A stretch of DNA of 64,000 nucleotides from Clusia tigrina (lineage: Eukaryota; Arthropoda; Insecta; Diptera; Clusiidae), in assembly GCA_920105625.2 (NCBI GenBank), contig OV050030.1, positions 315,257,289-315,321,288 on the forward strand, written 5' to 3'. A program made the position numbers and the translations under genes. How positions within the stretch are numbered: position 1 is the stretch's first letter; the number at the start of each line of letters is the position of its first letter. Positions 48,169-62,067 of the stretch are shown piece by piece. The notes under the pieces are model-generated. The model was not told the origin of the DNA, ran no database searches, and worked only from the letters and a program-made list of their open reading frames with translations.

Positions 48169-49791
48169 CACCCAAAACAAATACGCATTTTGTTTCCGAT
48201 AATTTTAACAACATGTTCACCATCTAATCCACGAGAACTGTGGGAAACGCCTCGCGAAAGCTTAGGTGAAGACATTCTCAGGCAATCACGCGCAACTTAT
48301 CCTAACCAGGAGTATTCGGACGAGATTTTCAACCAAACTCTACTGCTGATTGAGGACATGTTTATATCCATCAACAACAAAGTCCTTATTCAACTTGGAA
48401 TGCCGGCTCCGATACGGGACATAAACAGTGTTCAAGACAGAGTCCTGGTGCGAGAACAGCACTTCGATGTCAACCAGCGACAACAATATGTGGAAACTGA
48501 AACAAGACGGTTGGTTGATGATCAAAAAACTGCTTACGCAAAAATCATGCAACGGGTAACAAACGGAAATGGCGGACTTTTTTCCTCGATGCACCAGGAG
48601 GAAGAGGCAAAACATTCCTCATCAATCTAATATTGGCGTCGGTTCGAATGCAGAATTGGATTGTACTCGCAGTGGCATCATCGGGAATTGCATCAACGCT
48701 ATTGGACGGCGGACGCTCTGCACACTCAACACAGAAACTTCCACTGAATTTGAACCAGGCAGAAACGCCAACTTGCAACATCAGCAAAAACTCCGGCATG
48801 GCCACAATCTTTAAAAGTGCAAAATTATCATTTGGGACGAATGCACAATGGCCCATAAGAAATTGCTCGAAGCGCTTGACCGGACTCTACGTGATTTTCG
48901 AGGAAACAACCAACCGATGGGAGGCGCTCTTATTCTTCTTGCTGGTGATTTCCGCCAAACTTTGCCCGTTATTCCAAGATCAATGCCCGCAGATGAGCAG
49001 AACGCATGCTTGAAAGCTTCATATCTTTGGAACCGAGTCGAGAAAATCACGCTATCGACGATCATGCGTGTGCATTTGTTGCAAGACCCGTCTGCCCAAA
49101 CATTTTCAAAACAACTTTTGGACATCGGAAATGGAAAAATTCCAATTGATCGCGCCACGAACGAGATTTCGTTCCCGCCTAACTTCTGTCAAATGCAAAT
49201 GAATATTCAAGCCGTTGTCGACAAGGTATTCCCAAGCTCAATGAGCAAATTCAATTGAAACTGTCCGGCAAAATAATCAAATACAAATCGATCGACACAG
49301 TAATGGATGAAGAACAAGCCGTCAATTATCCCACTGAATTTTTGAATTCATTAGAACCACCCGGAATGCCACCGCATGTACTAACATTAGAGGTTGGATC
49401 ACCGGTAATTCTTATTCGCAACTTAAACGCACCAAAGTTATGCAACGGAACCAGATTGACCATCAAAAACTGTTCACCAAATTTAATAGAGGCAACAATC
49501 ATCGGTGGCAAATTCAAAGGCGAAGACTTACTTATTCCATGAATTCCGATGATTTCCAACGATTTACCATTCCAATTCAAGCGGCTCCAATTCCCTTTGC
49601 ATCTTGCCTTTGCTATTACCATAAACAAAGCACAAGGCCAATCATTGACTATTGCTGGCTTAATTTTGGAAAATTCATGTTTTTCACTCGGCCAGTTGTA
49701 TGTGGCTTGCTCCCGAGTTGGCACGCCAAAAAATTTATACGTTTTTACACCAAATAAAAAAACAAAATCATTGTTTATCCGCTGGCCTTAA
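48169..49791 (+). pseudogene. Helitron 1 helicase part (Pif1-like)
   Basis: A superfamily 1 DNA helicase related to Pif1. The Walker A region is broken by a frameshift in a T-run near 48585, and the loop reads GGRGKT instead of GGTGKT. Later frames carry SSGIASTLLDGGRSAHS, the Walker B surroundings (AHKKLLEALDRTLRDF), LLAGDFRQTLPVIP, EFLNSLEPPGMPPH, LCNGTRL and the final motif FAITINKAQGQSL...QLYVACSRVG. A TGA at 49540-49542 splits the last two blocks. No complete protein can be read. Confidence 0.88.
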
Positions 49792-50023
49792 GATGAAGTA
49801 ATAAATAAATATAATTTCCAATTTGCCTTAAATACATGTGTTTCTTTTTTGATTCGGCCCATATCTACACCATATGTAAGTTATTCTGTGAAAAAACTTT
49901 ATGATAGGTATTCCATGGATTTTTATTTAAAGGCCGTAAATTTCGTTAAAAGCTCTATTTAAATCGTGTGGTAATACAACACTAATGTTTGCTTAGGGCC
50001 AGCAACGCGGACCGGGTCAGCTA

Positions 50024-51051
<1,028 letters not shown>

Positions 51052-51060
51052 TATATATAA

Positions 51061-51146
<86 letters not shown>

Positions 51147-51157
51147 GAGTATATATA
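51052..51157. repeat. (TA)n tract preceding gypsy-type unit B
   Basis: TA repeats with AAATACA near the left and TACGAGTA near the right, ending at TTCTCGCACACAATACG. Confidence 0.94.
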
Positions 51158-51182
51158 TTCTCGCACACAATACGTTCATTAC

Positions 51183-51497
51183 ATGACTCGATCTTATAGA
51201 TTTGCTGATACAGTATCGAATACTGCACTGACAGGGAAACTGTTGAATTTTCTAAATTTAGATCTGATAGCAAACATCGAAGAAGCGATTAAGGTCAACG
51301 ATAAACTGCGCGTACCCAAACTCATTAAAGCCACTGGCGAATATCATTTTCCTTCGGCTTCAGATGAAAGATTTGGCCACAAAACACTCGACGGTGCAGA
51401 CTACGATGACACCGATCTGGACGATGACGGTGAGGTGCCTCCTCCACCATATGTCCAAGCTAATGGAACAGCACATGCGAGATTGGTTTTCATATAA
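51183..51497 (+). CDS. Unrecognised ORF at the start of gypsy-type unit B
   Basis: 104 residues, nearly identical to the unit A copy (Lys for Glu in [11 protein letters not shown], and Leu for Met). Same acidic stretch, PPPPY motif and terminal TAA. Confidence 0.55.
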   Translation: MTRSYRFADTVSNTALTGKLLNFLNLDLIANIEEAIKVNDKLRVPKLIKATGEYHFPSASDERFGHKTLDGADYDDTDLDDDGEVPPPPYVQANGTAHARLVFI

Positions 51498-51769
51498 ACG
51501 GATTTCGAAGAATCAGATTCGCAGTTGACAACTGGAGGCGCCAGCAAGCGTTCTCAACAGAGATACAATGAACTCTTAACCAATTATATATAAGTTACTA
51601 TTTAAGCCGCAACTAATTGCATACATTTGCAACATTAAATAGTTTGTAGTTGTACAAATCATTATACTACGTTGATCTTTTAGTTTAAAAAATATATATA
51701 TATTTTAATTAATTGGAACGATACAAAAGCATTAAATCTATATCACAAAGTCTCACAGCATACATTTTT

Positions 51770-53470
51770 TCAAACCTTACCTCTATGGACGGAAATTACA
51801 GTGGTAACAGACCACAGACCGTTAGTCGCATTGTTTTTCACATAAAAACCCATCTTCCAAGTTAACTAGAATAAGGTTAGATTTGACCGACTATGACTTC
51901 GACATTATATATAAAAAAGGCAAAATAAACACCAATGCGGAGCACTGTCAAGAATCAAAATCGATTCTGACATACAAAAATCAATGATTCCGAAAGAAAA
52001 CTATGAATCCGTTCACAAAGAAATAGTAATTACAAGGGGCATATCTGCTAAAAAGAGCACAGACATAAATCAGGAGAAATGTAGTTTTTATTCGAAGTCT
52101 GATCAACTTCACATTTGGGACTGCACGTCTATATCTGCCGTCAGGAATGTAAGAAAATTAAAATTTGTATTTATGAGCAATAAAATGGGTACCCATATTA
52201 AAATAAATAAAGATGAGATATTTGTGATTAGCGGTGATACTCCATCGAACCCAGGTTCGCTATTGGTAAAACTACTATCAAGAATAAACAAGTCAAATAT
52301 AAAAGATGAGAAAGATGATATAGTTAGGTACGTACCGAAAGAAAAATTAAAAGAGGAATATAATAAGTTGCAACAGAAGAATAAACAAAATAATGAATGC
52401 TCAAAGTTGAATATATTGATATATAGAAGTCCCCGGAGAAAAGTAGATAACGTAATTATGTATAAACTAATCGCAGAATATCACGATTCGCCTTACGGTG
52501 GGCATTTTGGAGTAAGAAAAGCCGTTTTAAAATTAAAACAAAAATACTGTTGGAAGAATATTGGAAAAAATGTGAAAAATGTTGTCACAAATTGTAAACA
52601 TTGGGCTAAGAATAAACAAATACGACATAGTAAAGAACAAATGGTTATTACAGACACTCCAACGGGTAGTTTTGAAACTTTAGCATTTGATACTGTCGGT
52701 CCGCTAAGAATATCTAATGGGTACAGATATATTTTGACAGCGCAGTGCGAATTGACAAAATTTGTGATAGTGCAGTCCATGGAAAGCAAAGATGCTGACA
52801 CTGTAGCTAAAACACTTGTTGACCAATTCATTTTCAATTATGGTAATTTCAAAAATTTAAAATCAGACAAAGGTACAGAGTTCGTAAACGAACTAATGAA
52901 AATGTGTGTAAAGGTCCAAAAATGAATCAAATATTTTCAACTCCTTATCATCACGAATCACTGGGTTTAGTAGAGCGCAATCACCGCACTCTTAATGAAT
53001 TCATGTTGACGTTCGCAAACGATAACAAGGGGGACACAAATGGATATCATTTTACACTTTTGCTTACAATACGACCCCGCATGTCGATACGGGTTACTCA
53101 CCATATGAGCTAGTGTTTGGTAAACTGCGAAACTTACCAAGTTGAAACAAGAGAACCAATTTATAATATTGAAAGTTAGGCGAATGAACTGAAGTTTAGA
53201 ATGAGAACGTCAATAAACAAAGCAAGGGAACTGGTCGAAGCTGTGAAAAAGAAAAGAAACATGGAAAGCAAAACAAATGAAAATGCACCTAAAGCAACCA
53301 TAGGACACCTAGTATTAGTAAAATTAGGTAATCGTAAAAAGTCTCAAAGTCCATACCACGGTCCGTATAGAATTTCAAAAGAAGACGGGGTAAATTCATT
53401 CATATTAATAAACGGCATGGAGAAGAAAATTCATAACAATACGCTAAAACGATACAATGTTCTAATATGA
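51770..53470 (+). pseudogene. Gypsy RNase H end and integrase, unit B
   Basis: RNase H tail (VTDHRPLVALF, DLTDYDFDIIYKKGK) with stops, then integrase open from 51984 to 52925 with HDSPYGGHFG, TNCKHWAKNK, AFDTVGPL and KSDKGTEF. A one-base frameshift near 52905 moves the catalytic Glu segment (HHESLGLVERNHRTLNEF) to another frame. TTPHVD and SPYELVFGKL follow in pieces. 53201-53470 is the C-terminal GPY/F-type domain (SPYHGPYRISKEDGVNSF), which in gypsy integrases follows the catalytic core. Longer than unit A by the whole C-terminal part. Confidence 0.83.
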
Positions 53471-54332
53471 GAATACAAAAATAGAAAATATAACAATCTA
53501 TATTCATATATAAAAATGAATGTTTGCTTGTTAGTGACGCTAAGGCTCGAGAACAGCTGGACCAATCTTGATGGAATTTTCAGAGAGTGTTCGTTGTGGA
53601 GCTGGGAATGTTTAGAAATAAAAAAAAAACCTTATACTCTTCCTGAAGAAAAGTCGGAAAATTTAAAAATTCCAAAAAGGACTTTTTTCCATACAAAATT
53701 TTTTTTCTTTCAAATTCTTTTTCCAATTGTTTCTTGGAAATCTATCGATCTCAAAACATTCGGAAAAGGCGGACAATTCGGAAAATTCGAAAATTTGAAA
53801 AACCTAATCTCACTTTTTGTTCTCATTTTTTTTGTATGTGCGTGGTGTTGCACGCGCACAGTTAGTTTCATATTGGTGTTGTAAGCACTGACTGATACTC
53901 CAATAACTCAACAGATGGAGCTGTAGACGCTTATTTATTTTGACAGCTGCGTATATTGTGTGTTCTTTCAGATTTGTTTATTCGATCAGTGCGGACACTG
54001 TCAATTGACTTTCTGACATTTTTCCAAATTTTAATTTATTTCTCGAGTTAAATTCATTACATTAAATTGTTAAATTGTTTACATTCACGAAATATTTTAT
54101 TTTAAGTCTGTGGATCATCAGTTTTTGAGTGAAATTATTGACATTTCAAACAAAAAAAGTGAGTTCATTATTTTCGTTTGTTGAATACCTAACCTCATTT
54201 CTATTAGAATTTATTTGTGTTATTTCTTCAGCTGATTTGTAAATTGTTTGAATCGTTCAATTTCGGTCGTTTGCTTTCTTTATTTCGGCTATTCAAAAGG
54301 TAAATTATTGAAAATTATTCCGTGAAAACTTT

Positions 54333-56132
54333 ATGTGTGTTTCGTACAAAGTGATCAATTACAGATTGAAATTTGTTACATTGCCAGAAAGAGGTCGCGC
54401 TAATATCGGTCGGCGTTCCCGACGTACAACGGACCAACATAATTATACAGCACGTCGTACGGAAGAGGAAATTGCTACTGCTCGAATCGGAATGATTGAA
54501 CATCGTGCGCGACAATCACAAGAGGCTCACGAAGCTTACAATGAGCAACAACGATTGAGAAGAAGACAAGTTCGTGCTCAGGAAATTCATGAAGCAAGAG
54601 AACAACGTTTGGCTGCTCACCGGCAACGCCAGCAACAACAACGATTGCCTAATTTGAATATCGAACGTGCAGCCTTTCGATATGAGCCGGACATTGAATA
54701 CGGTGCGCACGAATCAGTTCGATTTGGTTCGATGTCTGTCGTTTGCCCGCATTGCGATGCACTGAAATTTCCAAAAGAACCGGCCGGATTGTCTTGCGCA
54801 AGCGGAAAAGTGAAATTACCAGAGTTACTTCCTCCACCAGAGCCATTGCGGTCGTTGCTTTACGGTGAATCACCAAATTCGGATCATTTTTTACAAAATT
54901 CCAACGATTGTTCCAAATTGTAACGATTGTTTTCAAATGACGTCGTTTGGTGGAGAAATTGTGAATGAACATAATTACAATCCCACATTCAAGGTTAGTT
55001 CACCAACAATCTAACACTTATTATCTCGCCAATAAAATACAGAAATTAACATATTTGTCTGCAACTATACAGATTCACGGGCAAATTTATCATCTTGCTG
55101 GATCGCTGTTGCCGCATCCTGATCAAGATCAGAAATATCTCCAAATATATTTCCTTGGAGATTCAAATGAAGAAGTGAATCGACGTTGTGCAAATTTCAA
55201 TGCGACGAAAAGAGAAATTGTGCAGCAATTGCAAGAAATGTTGCATGAACACAACGAACTAATTCGATTATTCAAAACTTCGTTAGAAAGGATGCCATCT
55301 GATTATCACAGAATCGTCATAAAAGCGGACAAACGACCAGCAGGCACTCATGAACGGCAATATAATGCCCCGACGGCCGATGAAATATCAATTGTTGTTG
55401 TTGGCGATAATTTAGAATCCCGTGATATTGTTATTAAACGTCGAGCTGGAGATCATTAGAGCGAATCAGTGAAACTCATCGATCGTATGACTCTCTACAA
55501 TATCCGCTTATGTTCTGCCGTGGTGAAGATGGATATCATTTGAGATACACCATGATCAATCCTGCCAATGGTTAGTAAAAGAAAAACAAACACTCTTGAT
55601 TGTAACTTTAGTTTTTGTCAACTTTTAAGTGTCGATACAAATAACAAGGTCAGTGCAATGAACTTTTACGCGTATCGATTGATGATTCGCGAAGAAATTG
55701 ACAACCATCTCTTGAGATATCGCCGATTACAGAACGACTCAATTTTATTCGCTTTAATCACACCAAGCTTCGATCTGAAGAGTATATTCACTTGCGAGAT
55801 GCGGTCAATAGCGATGAAGATGTGACAAACCTTGGCCGACTCACGATTTTGCCATCAACATACATTGGCAGCCCAAGGCACATGCACGAGTACTCGCAGG
55901 ATGCGATGACATACGTGCGGAATTATGGACGGCCGGATTTGTTTGTTACATTCACTTGCAATCCAAAATGCCCACAGATAACGGAATTATTGAATCGCGG
56001 TCAATCGGCAAGCGATCGTCACGATGTCACAGCACGAGTTTTCAAACAACAGCTACGATATTTGATGGACTTTATCGTGAAGCAACGTATATATGGTGCT
56101 GTTAGATGCTGGATGTACTCTGTTGAGTGGCA
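54333..56132 (+). pseudogene. Helitron 2 RepHel, N-terminal and first Rep part
   Basis: A basic, glutamine-rich N-terminus (54333-54923) with CPHCDALKFPKEPAG is followed by a disturbed segment (about 54895-54945) of repeated AACGATTGTT, then NEHNYNPTFK, an intron, and the Helitron N-terminal domain (IHGQIYHLAGSLLPHPD, MLHEHNELIRLFKTSLERMP, KADKRPAGTHERQYNAP). A frameshift follows at about 55459. A second likely intron lies at 55571-55629, after which NFYAYRLMIRE is readable, though the frames across it disagree by one base. SPRHMHEYSQDAMTYVRNYG and DLFVTFTCNPKC are intact (55792-56130). Sequence breaks off at SVEWH, just before the HUH motif. Confidence 0.85.
54994..55072 (+). other. Spliceosomal intron in Helitron 2 RepHel
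   Basis: GTTAGT donor after the codon for Lys in NPTFK; ACTATACAG acceptor before IHGQIYH. Its removal (79 bp, phase 0) joins two segments that are contiguous in Helitron 1 at exactly this point. Confidence 0.8.
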
Positions 56133-58980
56133 TAAAGTCGTAAATTTTTGTAAAATATATTTTGAATTTAACTGAATATTTTGAAAGGGCATACATTGGG
56201 TACATCGAATTCACAAATAAAAACATTTCAGTGGCAACGCTGCATTTTTGCAGCGCTAACAAAGTCAGCTGTCTGGTCAGCTGTTTGTTTTGTCAAAATT
56301 GGTGGGAGTCTTTTACTCAACTTTGCGCTTTTGCTGTAGCAACACCAGGTATCCAAATCTTTTTTGGCAAAATGGAAAATAAAGGTCAAGGTATGTCAAA
56401 TATAATTGTTATTAAATGTTTCGAATTATGAGTTATATTTTTTAGTTGTGGATTGTCTTTGATATGTCTTATTTTAGAAAAAATCTAACCGAAGTGTTCG
56501 TGTATTGTGGAGTAAAAAACTAATTTCTGCCAATTTGTGCCAAAAAGTAATTATGCAAATGTTTACTCTAAATTTTGTTTTTAAACTTGTTGCTAACATT
56601 TTTTGCCCATTTTTGACCATTCGCGCATATTTTGCATTTTTAGCCAAGTTTGAGGTAAGCCATTCTGCCCTACTGGATGTGTGGATCAACGAAAACCGAA
56701 ATGAAAAAGCGTTATTTGACTGGATTGTTGATAAATTTCATTTAAATGATGTATTAGTTGACTTAAAGGCCGAAATCACTAAGAAAATAAGGAGTTTTCA
56801 CCTTTATATTCTGAAAAATCTACCTAAATGTAATCGTACAATTACGACATTTAAAAGGAAACATTCCAGTTGGCTTTTGTCACGCATTATTGTTGTCGTG
56901 GAGAAAATCAACGACCAAGTTGCTTCAGAAAATCAAATGGGACGACCACGACTGTCTTACAGTGATGCAGGATCACGGCTAAAAAGAAAAATGGCAAAGG
57001 AACTGGCAGATAATGAAGAAAATAATACAAGTCTCCTTGTTCATGCAGCATCAGTTTCAGCGAAAAAGGCCAAAATGAGCGATACTGCGTTTGTATTAAA
57101 GAATACTCTTTCTATTTCTAGTTCATCAAGTGAGATTAGAAAGAAACTGTCATTCTCGGAGCCGGTACCACTCACACCAAGTCAAGCTCTGGCATTTTTG
57201 ATCGACAACTCCGTCACTAAAGCGCAATACAACAGCATGAGAGCTCTAAATAAATCACAATTTTTTAACATTTATCCATGCTATAATAAAGTAAGAGAAG
57301 CCAAATTGGAGTGCAGGCCTACGGGAGTCAATGTGACGGAAACAAGAGCCGAAGTATCTCTCCAAAACTTGCTTAATCATACGGCCAGTCGAATTTTCCT
57401 TCTGCAGGATGATGTATTCAAGAAACATCAAAACATAGCAGATGTCAAATAATATAATAAATAATAGCGAGCTATGGATTTGACGGCTCTACGGGGCAGA
57501 GTATGTACAAGCAGAGATTCCTAGGAGAAAGGTCTGATATCAATGACGACTCATTATTTGTTACGAGCGTCATTCCACTGAAACTAACGGATGATTTTGG
57601 GACGCCTTTGTGGATAAATCAATCCCCCCAATCAGTAAGATTTTGCAGACCCCTAAAGCTTGAATTCGCTAAAGAAACCAAAGATCTTATTCTGGCAGAA
57701 AAGGCGGATTTAGATTCACAAATTCAAAACTTAACAGCTTTTAATTACAATTTCTCAATTGACAGAAAAATTACTGTCACTTTTGATCTCCATTTGACAT
57801 TGATTGACGGCAAGGTGTTAAATATATTAACGGGAACCAAATCTTGTCAAGTATGTCCTATCTGTGGAGCCAGCCCAAAGGATTTTATGAAAACTACAGA
57901 CATATCAAACTTTAAAGCTAAGTCTGGAAATCTTCAACACGGTATCAGTCCCCTACATGCATGGATAAGATTTTTTGAGTTCGTACTTAAAATCTCGTAT
58001 AAACTACGCTTAAAAAAGTGGCAAGTAAGGGATAAAGAAGAAAAAGACATGATAACATCCCGTAAACAAGAAATACAAAAATTATTTTGGAGTGAAATGG
58101 GATTACATGTAGATAAGCCAAAACAAAACGGAAGTGGAAATACAAATGACGGAAATACCGCAAGAAGGGCATTTAAAAATACAAGGCAACTTTCAGTAAT
58201 ATTAGAACTAGATTATGATATTTTACAACGGTTTTATATTATTTTAATAACTATATCCTGTGAATTCCCAGTAAATACTACTAAATTCAGCCAATTTTGC
58301 CAAGAAACCGCGTCGAATTATATGGAAAAGTATCCATGGTACCCAATGTCAGCAACTGTCCACAAAGTTTTAGTTCACGGTACACAGATAATAGCATCAT
58401 CGGTATTACCTATCGGTTGCTTTGGAGAAAACGCATCTGAAGCGCGAAATAAACTTTATAAGCGCGATAGACAATCATATGCGAGACGAAATTCTCGTAT
58501 CAACAATTTATCGAATGTGTTCCACCGATCAATGGATTCATCGGACCCTTTTCTTTCTTCAAGCCTTAATATAAAAAAAAAGATTAGCTCAAAATAAAAA
58601 AACCTTGTTACCAAAGGAAGTTATTGAACTTTTAGAAGCAGCAAATGTAGAATATAATAACCAGGAACAGTTTTTAGACAGCGATGACAGCAACTCGGAT
58701 ACGGATCATGAAGACAACTTTTGCTTGGATTTGGAAGTAGAAAAAGAAGATTAATTTAATAGTATTAATTTAATACCTTTAAGAAATCAGTATTTAAGTT
58801 GGTTTAAATCGAAACAGCAAATAATAAAAAAAAATTTACTCCTCTGCAATGTGTCCTTATATGGGCGGTATAGGTGGGCGTGGTCGGATTGACTTGAAAT
58901 TGTTCTCACTTACTGCAAGTGCCAATATAATAAATTCCACCAAAATTCAGCTCTCTAGCTTTATTATTAGACTTTATGCC
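56129..58980 (+). mobile_element. Transib-like DNA transposon inside Helitron 2
   Basis: Helitron sequence stops near 56130 and resumes near 59000. The interval carries a RAG1/Transib-type transposase. An 11-bp inverted repeat, GGCATAAAGTC at 56129-56139 and GACTTTATGCC at 58970-58980, brackets it and may be the terminal repeat, but it does not start with the CAC typical of Transib and part of it may be Helitron sequence. About 0.8 kb of Helitron Rep coding sequence is missing at the site, so insertion was accompanied or followed by deletion. A 7-bp stem hairpin lies at 56239-56256. Confidence 0.65.
56372..58754 (+). pseudogene. Transib-type (RAG1-like) transposase
   Basis: A DDE cut-and-paste transposase of the family from which RAG1 arose. 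Possible first exon MENKG at 56372 with a GTATGT donor; the main frame runs 56505-57452 with TPSQALAFLIDNSVTKAQYN, YNKVREAKLECRPTG and LQNLLNHTASRIF. After a short disrupted stretch (57453-57470) the next frame contains YGFDGSTGQS, whose Asp (codon 57482-57484) is the likely first catalytic residue. It then holds QSVRFCRPLKLEF, the second Asp in LIDGKV (57806-57808) shortly before the zinc pair CPICGAS, LHAWIRFFEF, PWYPMSATVHKVLVHG and the catalytic Glu in GENASEARNK (58439-58441). A frameshift in an A-run near 58575 leads to the acidic tail (SDDSNSDTDHEDN) ending at 58754. Only two or so breaks, far fewer than the host Helitron. Confidence 0.78.
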
Positions 58981-58997
58981 AAAAAAAATTGAATCTG

Positions 58998-60002
58998 GCC
59001 CTATGTGGAATGGCCAAAGAGTGTATTTCAACCCAGAGAATGCAGTGCAGCGAGCGGAAACACCACCAGCAACAACATTGACGAGTTTTTTCTCAACTTG
59101 CGCCAGTGATCCGTTTGCGACAACATTGCTTTATTGCATTGCTTATGTTACGCAGAAAGCAAGGCCAACCAGTAGATGGACATCCAGGTGTGTTCTCAAC
59201 TAATACATTAGGAAGAATTTACACAATCCCCTCGAAAAACGACGATTGCTTCTACCTTCGGTTGCTATTGATTAATGTACGCGGTTCAACTTCATTTGAG
59301 TCATTGCGTACTGTGAATGGTACGGTGTGTGCAACTTTTCGAGAAGCATGCCAGGAATTACAATTGCTGGAACATGATAATCACTGGAATCAAACGATGG
59401 ACCATGCGATAGCTACTTCGCATGCCACTGAAGTTCGTACACTTTTCGCGATGATCATTTCGACATGTCAGCCTTCAAATCGGCGTCAATTATGGGATAC
59501 GTACAAAAATTACATTGCGGAAGACATTTTACATCGTGTTCGAGTGGCAACATAGAATTCAGAATTGCAAATGAACGATGACATCTACAATAAAGCTTTG
59601 GGGTTGATTGAAAATTTGTGTTTGCTTATGAGTAGCAAACTATTGACTGAAATTCATATGCAAGCGCCAAATCGTCAAATCAGTGATGTACTGAATCGTG
59701 AATTGGAACGTGAGCGTGCATACGATAAAATAACTTTGGAAGAACAAGTACAAAGAAATGTTCCATTATTGAATGAGCAGCAAAAGAGTGCGTATGATGA
59801 ATTGATGAAGGCTGTCAATGATGGAAACGGTGGACTATTTTTTGTTGATGAGCCCGGCGGAACTGGGAAAACGTTCCTGATATCATTGATTTTGGCAACA
59901 ATACGATCTCAAAATGGCATTGCGTTGGCTCTCGCATCTACTGGGATTGCTGCAACTATACTAGAAGGTGGAAGAACGGCACATTCGGCACTGAACCGTT
60001 AA
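58998..60002 (+). pseudogene. Helitron 2 Rep C-part and helicase start
   Basis: Helitron coding resumes at NGQRVYFNPENAVQRAETPPA. A deletion and frame change near 59135 joins it to GQPVDGHPGVFSTNTLGRIYT (frame 59106-59555), then GSTSFESLRTVNG and NHWNQTM. A TAG near 59553 precedes MNDDIYNKALGLIENLCLL. The helicase begins with LLNEQQKSAYDELM, an intact Walker A (EPGGTGKTFLI, about 59852-59885) and STGIAATILEGGRTAHS, ending at a frameshift at 60002. Confidence 0.87.
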
Positions 60003-60004
60003 AC

Positions 60005-61002
60005 ATGCAAATCAATGAAACACCTGTTTGCAACATTTCAAAGCAATCAGCTATGGCAAAAGTGTTGAAGAATTGTAAACTGATAGTATGGGATGAGTGC
60101 ACAATGGCTCACAAACGGTCTCTAGAAGCACTTGACAGAACAATGAAAGATCTGCGGAATAATAATCGTCGCTTTAGTGGCGCAATGATACTGTTAGCAG
60201 GCGATTTTCGACAAACACTTCCTGTTATTCCTAAATCAACAGCGGCGGATGCATTGAACGCATGTCTCAAGTCATCGTATTTGTGGCGGTACGTGAAAAC
60301 AATACGATTGACTATGAATATACGAGTGTTCCTGCAACAGCATAGCACCGCAGAAGTTTTCTCTAAAGAACTGCTAAGAATTGGAAATGGGCAAATTCCG
60401 GTTGATACTTCCAGTGGTTTTATATCAATTCCACCTGCCATTTGTCAATTCACTTCAACGAAAGCTGAACTCATCACGAATGTTTATCCGAACATTGGCC
60501 AAAATTATCGGAACAATGATGGGTTAGTGCACGCGCAATTTTAGCTGCCAAAAATACCGATGTTAATGACTTAAACTGGACGATTCAAAGTCAAATTCCG
60601 GGAGATTTGCGCTCATACAAATCGATCGATCGTGTTGAAAATGAAGACGAAGCCGTGAATTATCCGGTGGAATTTCTAAATTCTTTGGATTTGCCTGGCA
60701 TGCCGCCGCATCATTTGCGTCTCAAAGTTGGATCTGTCATTATTATGCTTCGAAATCTTCATGCGCCGAAACTGTGTAATGGAACCCGACTGATTGTGAC
60801 GCAGCTATCGAATAATGTGATAGCTGCAAGAATTTTGAAAGGGACTTACAAGGGGGCAGAATACTTGATTCCACGAATTCCTTTGCCAGCTATAAGTGGC
60901 GTGTTCACGAGTTGGAAAACCATCTTCTCTGTACATTTACGCACCGGAACAGAAAACAAAAAATTTTGTTTATCAAGCTGCGTTACATGGAAAAAAATGT
61001 AG
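60005..61002 (+). pseudogene. Helitron 2 helicase, C-terminal part
   Basis: The open frame 60005-60544 carries CNISKQSAMAKVLKNCKLI, Walker B (VWDECTMAHKRSLEALD), LLAGDFRQTLPVIP and RIGNGQIPVD. After a frameshift near 60530, YKSIDRVENEDEAVNYP, EFLNSLDLPGMPPHH and LCNGTRLIV follow. The block with the final helicase motif seen in Helitron 1 (FAITINKAQGQSL) is deleted; the sequence passes from LIPRIPLP directly to the C-terminal end in another frame. Confidence 0.87.
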
Positions 61003-61097
61003 AAAAATCGCAAATAAATGATTTTCAACACAATATAAATTTTTAAAAACACATAAAATTTTTAAAAACACAAATCTTTTCAAAACACATAATTTCA

Positions 61098-61126
61098 CGC
61101 AGGGCAACGGCTGCGGGGTCAGCTAG
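61098..61126 (+). terminator. Helitron 2 3' end: hairpin and CTAG
   Basis: CGCAG (61098-61102) pairs with CTGCG (61111-61115) around an 8-nt loop, followed 9 bp later by CTAG. A short hairpin before a CTRR end is the known Helitron transposition terminator. Confidence 0.85.
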
Positions 61127-62045
<919 letters not shown>

Positions 62046-62067
62046 TCGCACACAATACGTTCATTAC

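Larger units (their letters stand above)
51158..53496 (+). mobile_element. Gypsy-type unit B, left part (interrupted by Helitron 2)
   Basis: Parallel to unit A but with integrase continuing to its C-terminal end. It is interrupted at A53496 by Helitron 2 and resumes at T61127. It shares with unit A the TAA in the first ORF, the stop after VALFFT in RNase H and the Cys-to-Trp loss in the integrase zinc site. Confidence 0.82.
53497..61126 (+). mobile_element. Helitron 2 (7.6 kb, with a Transib-like element inside)
   Basis: The left end TCTATATTCATATATAAAAA follows A53496. The right end GGGTCAGCTAG is followed by T61127. The flanking bases joined together (ATAACAA then TGTATGAA) equal the uninterrupted sequence at 62821-62835 in the sister gypsy unit, so both ends are defined to the base and the A/T target fits Helitron insertion. 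53517-54300 is leader without a convincing gene, containing CTTGATGGAATTTTCAG as in Helitron 1. Confidence 0.95.

Noticed and set aside
53516..53884. A 122-codon frame in the Helitron 2 leader
   Set aside because: Lysine/phenylalanine-rich reading of A/T runs with no domain; similar leader sequence in Helitron 1 does not keep the frame.
56239..56256. Hairpin CGCTGCA-TTTT-TGCAGCG as a terminator or regulatory RNA
   Set aside because: A perfect 7-bp stem, but isolated in non-coding transposon sequence with no other support.
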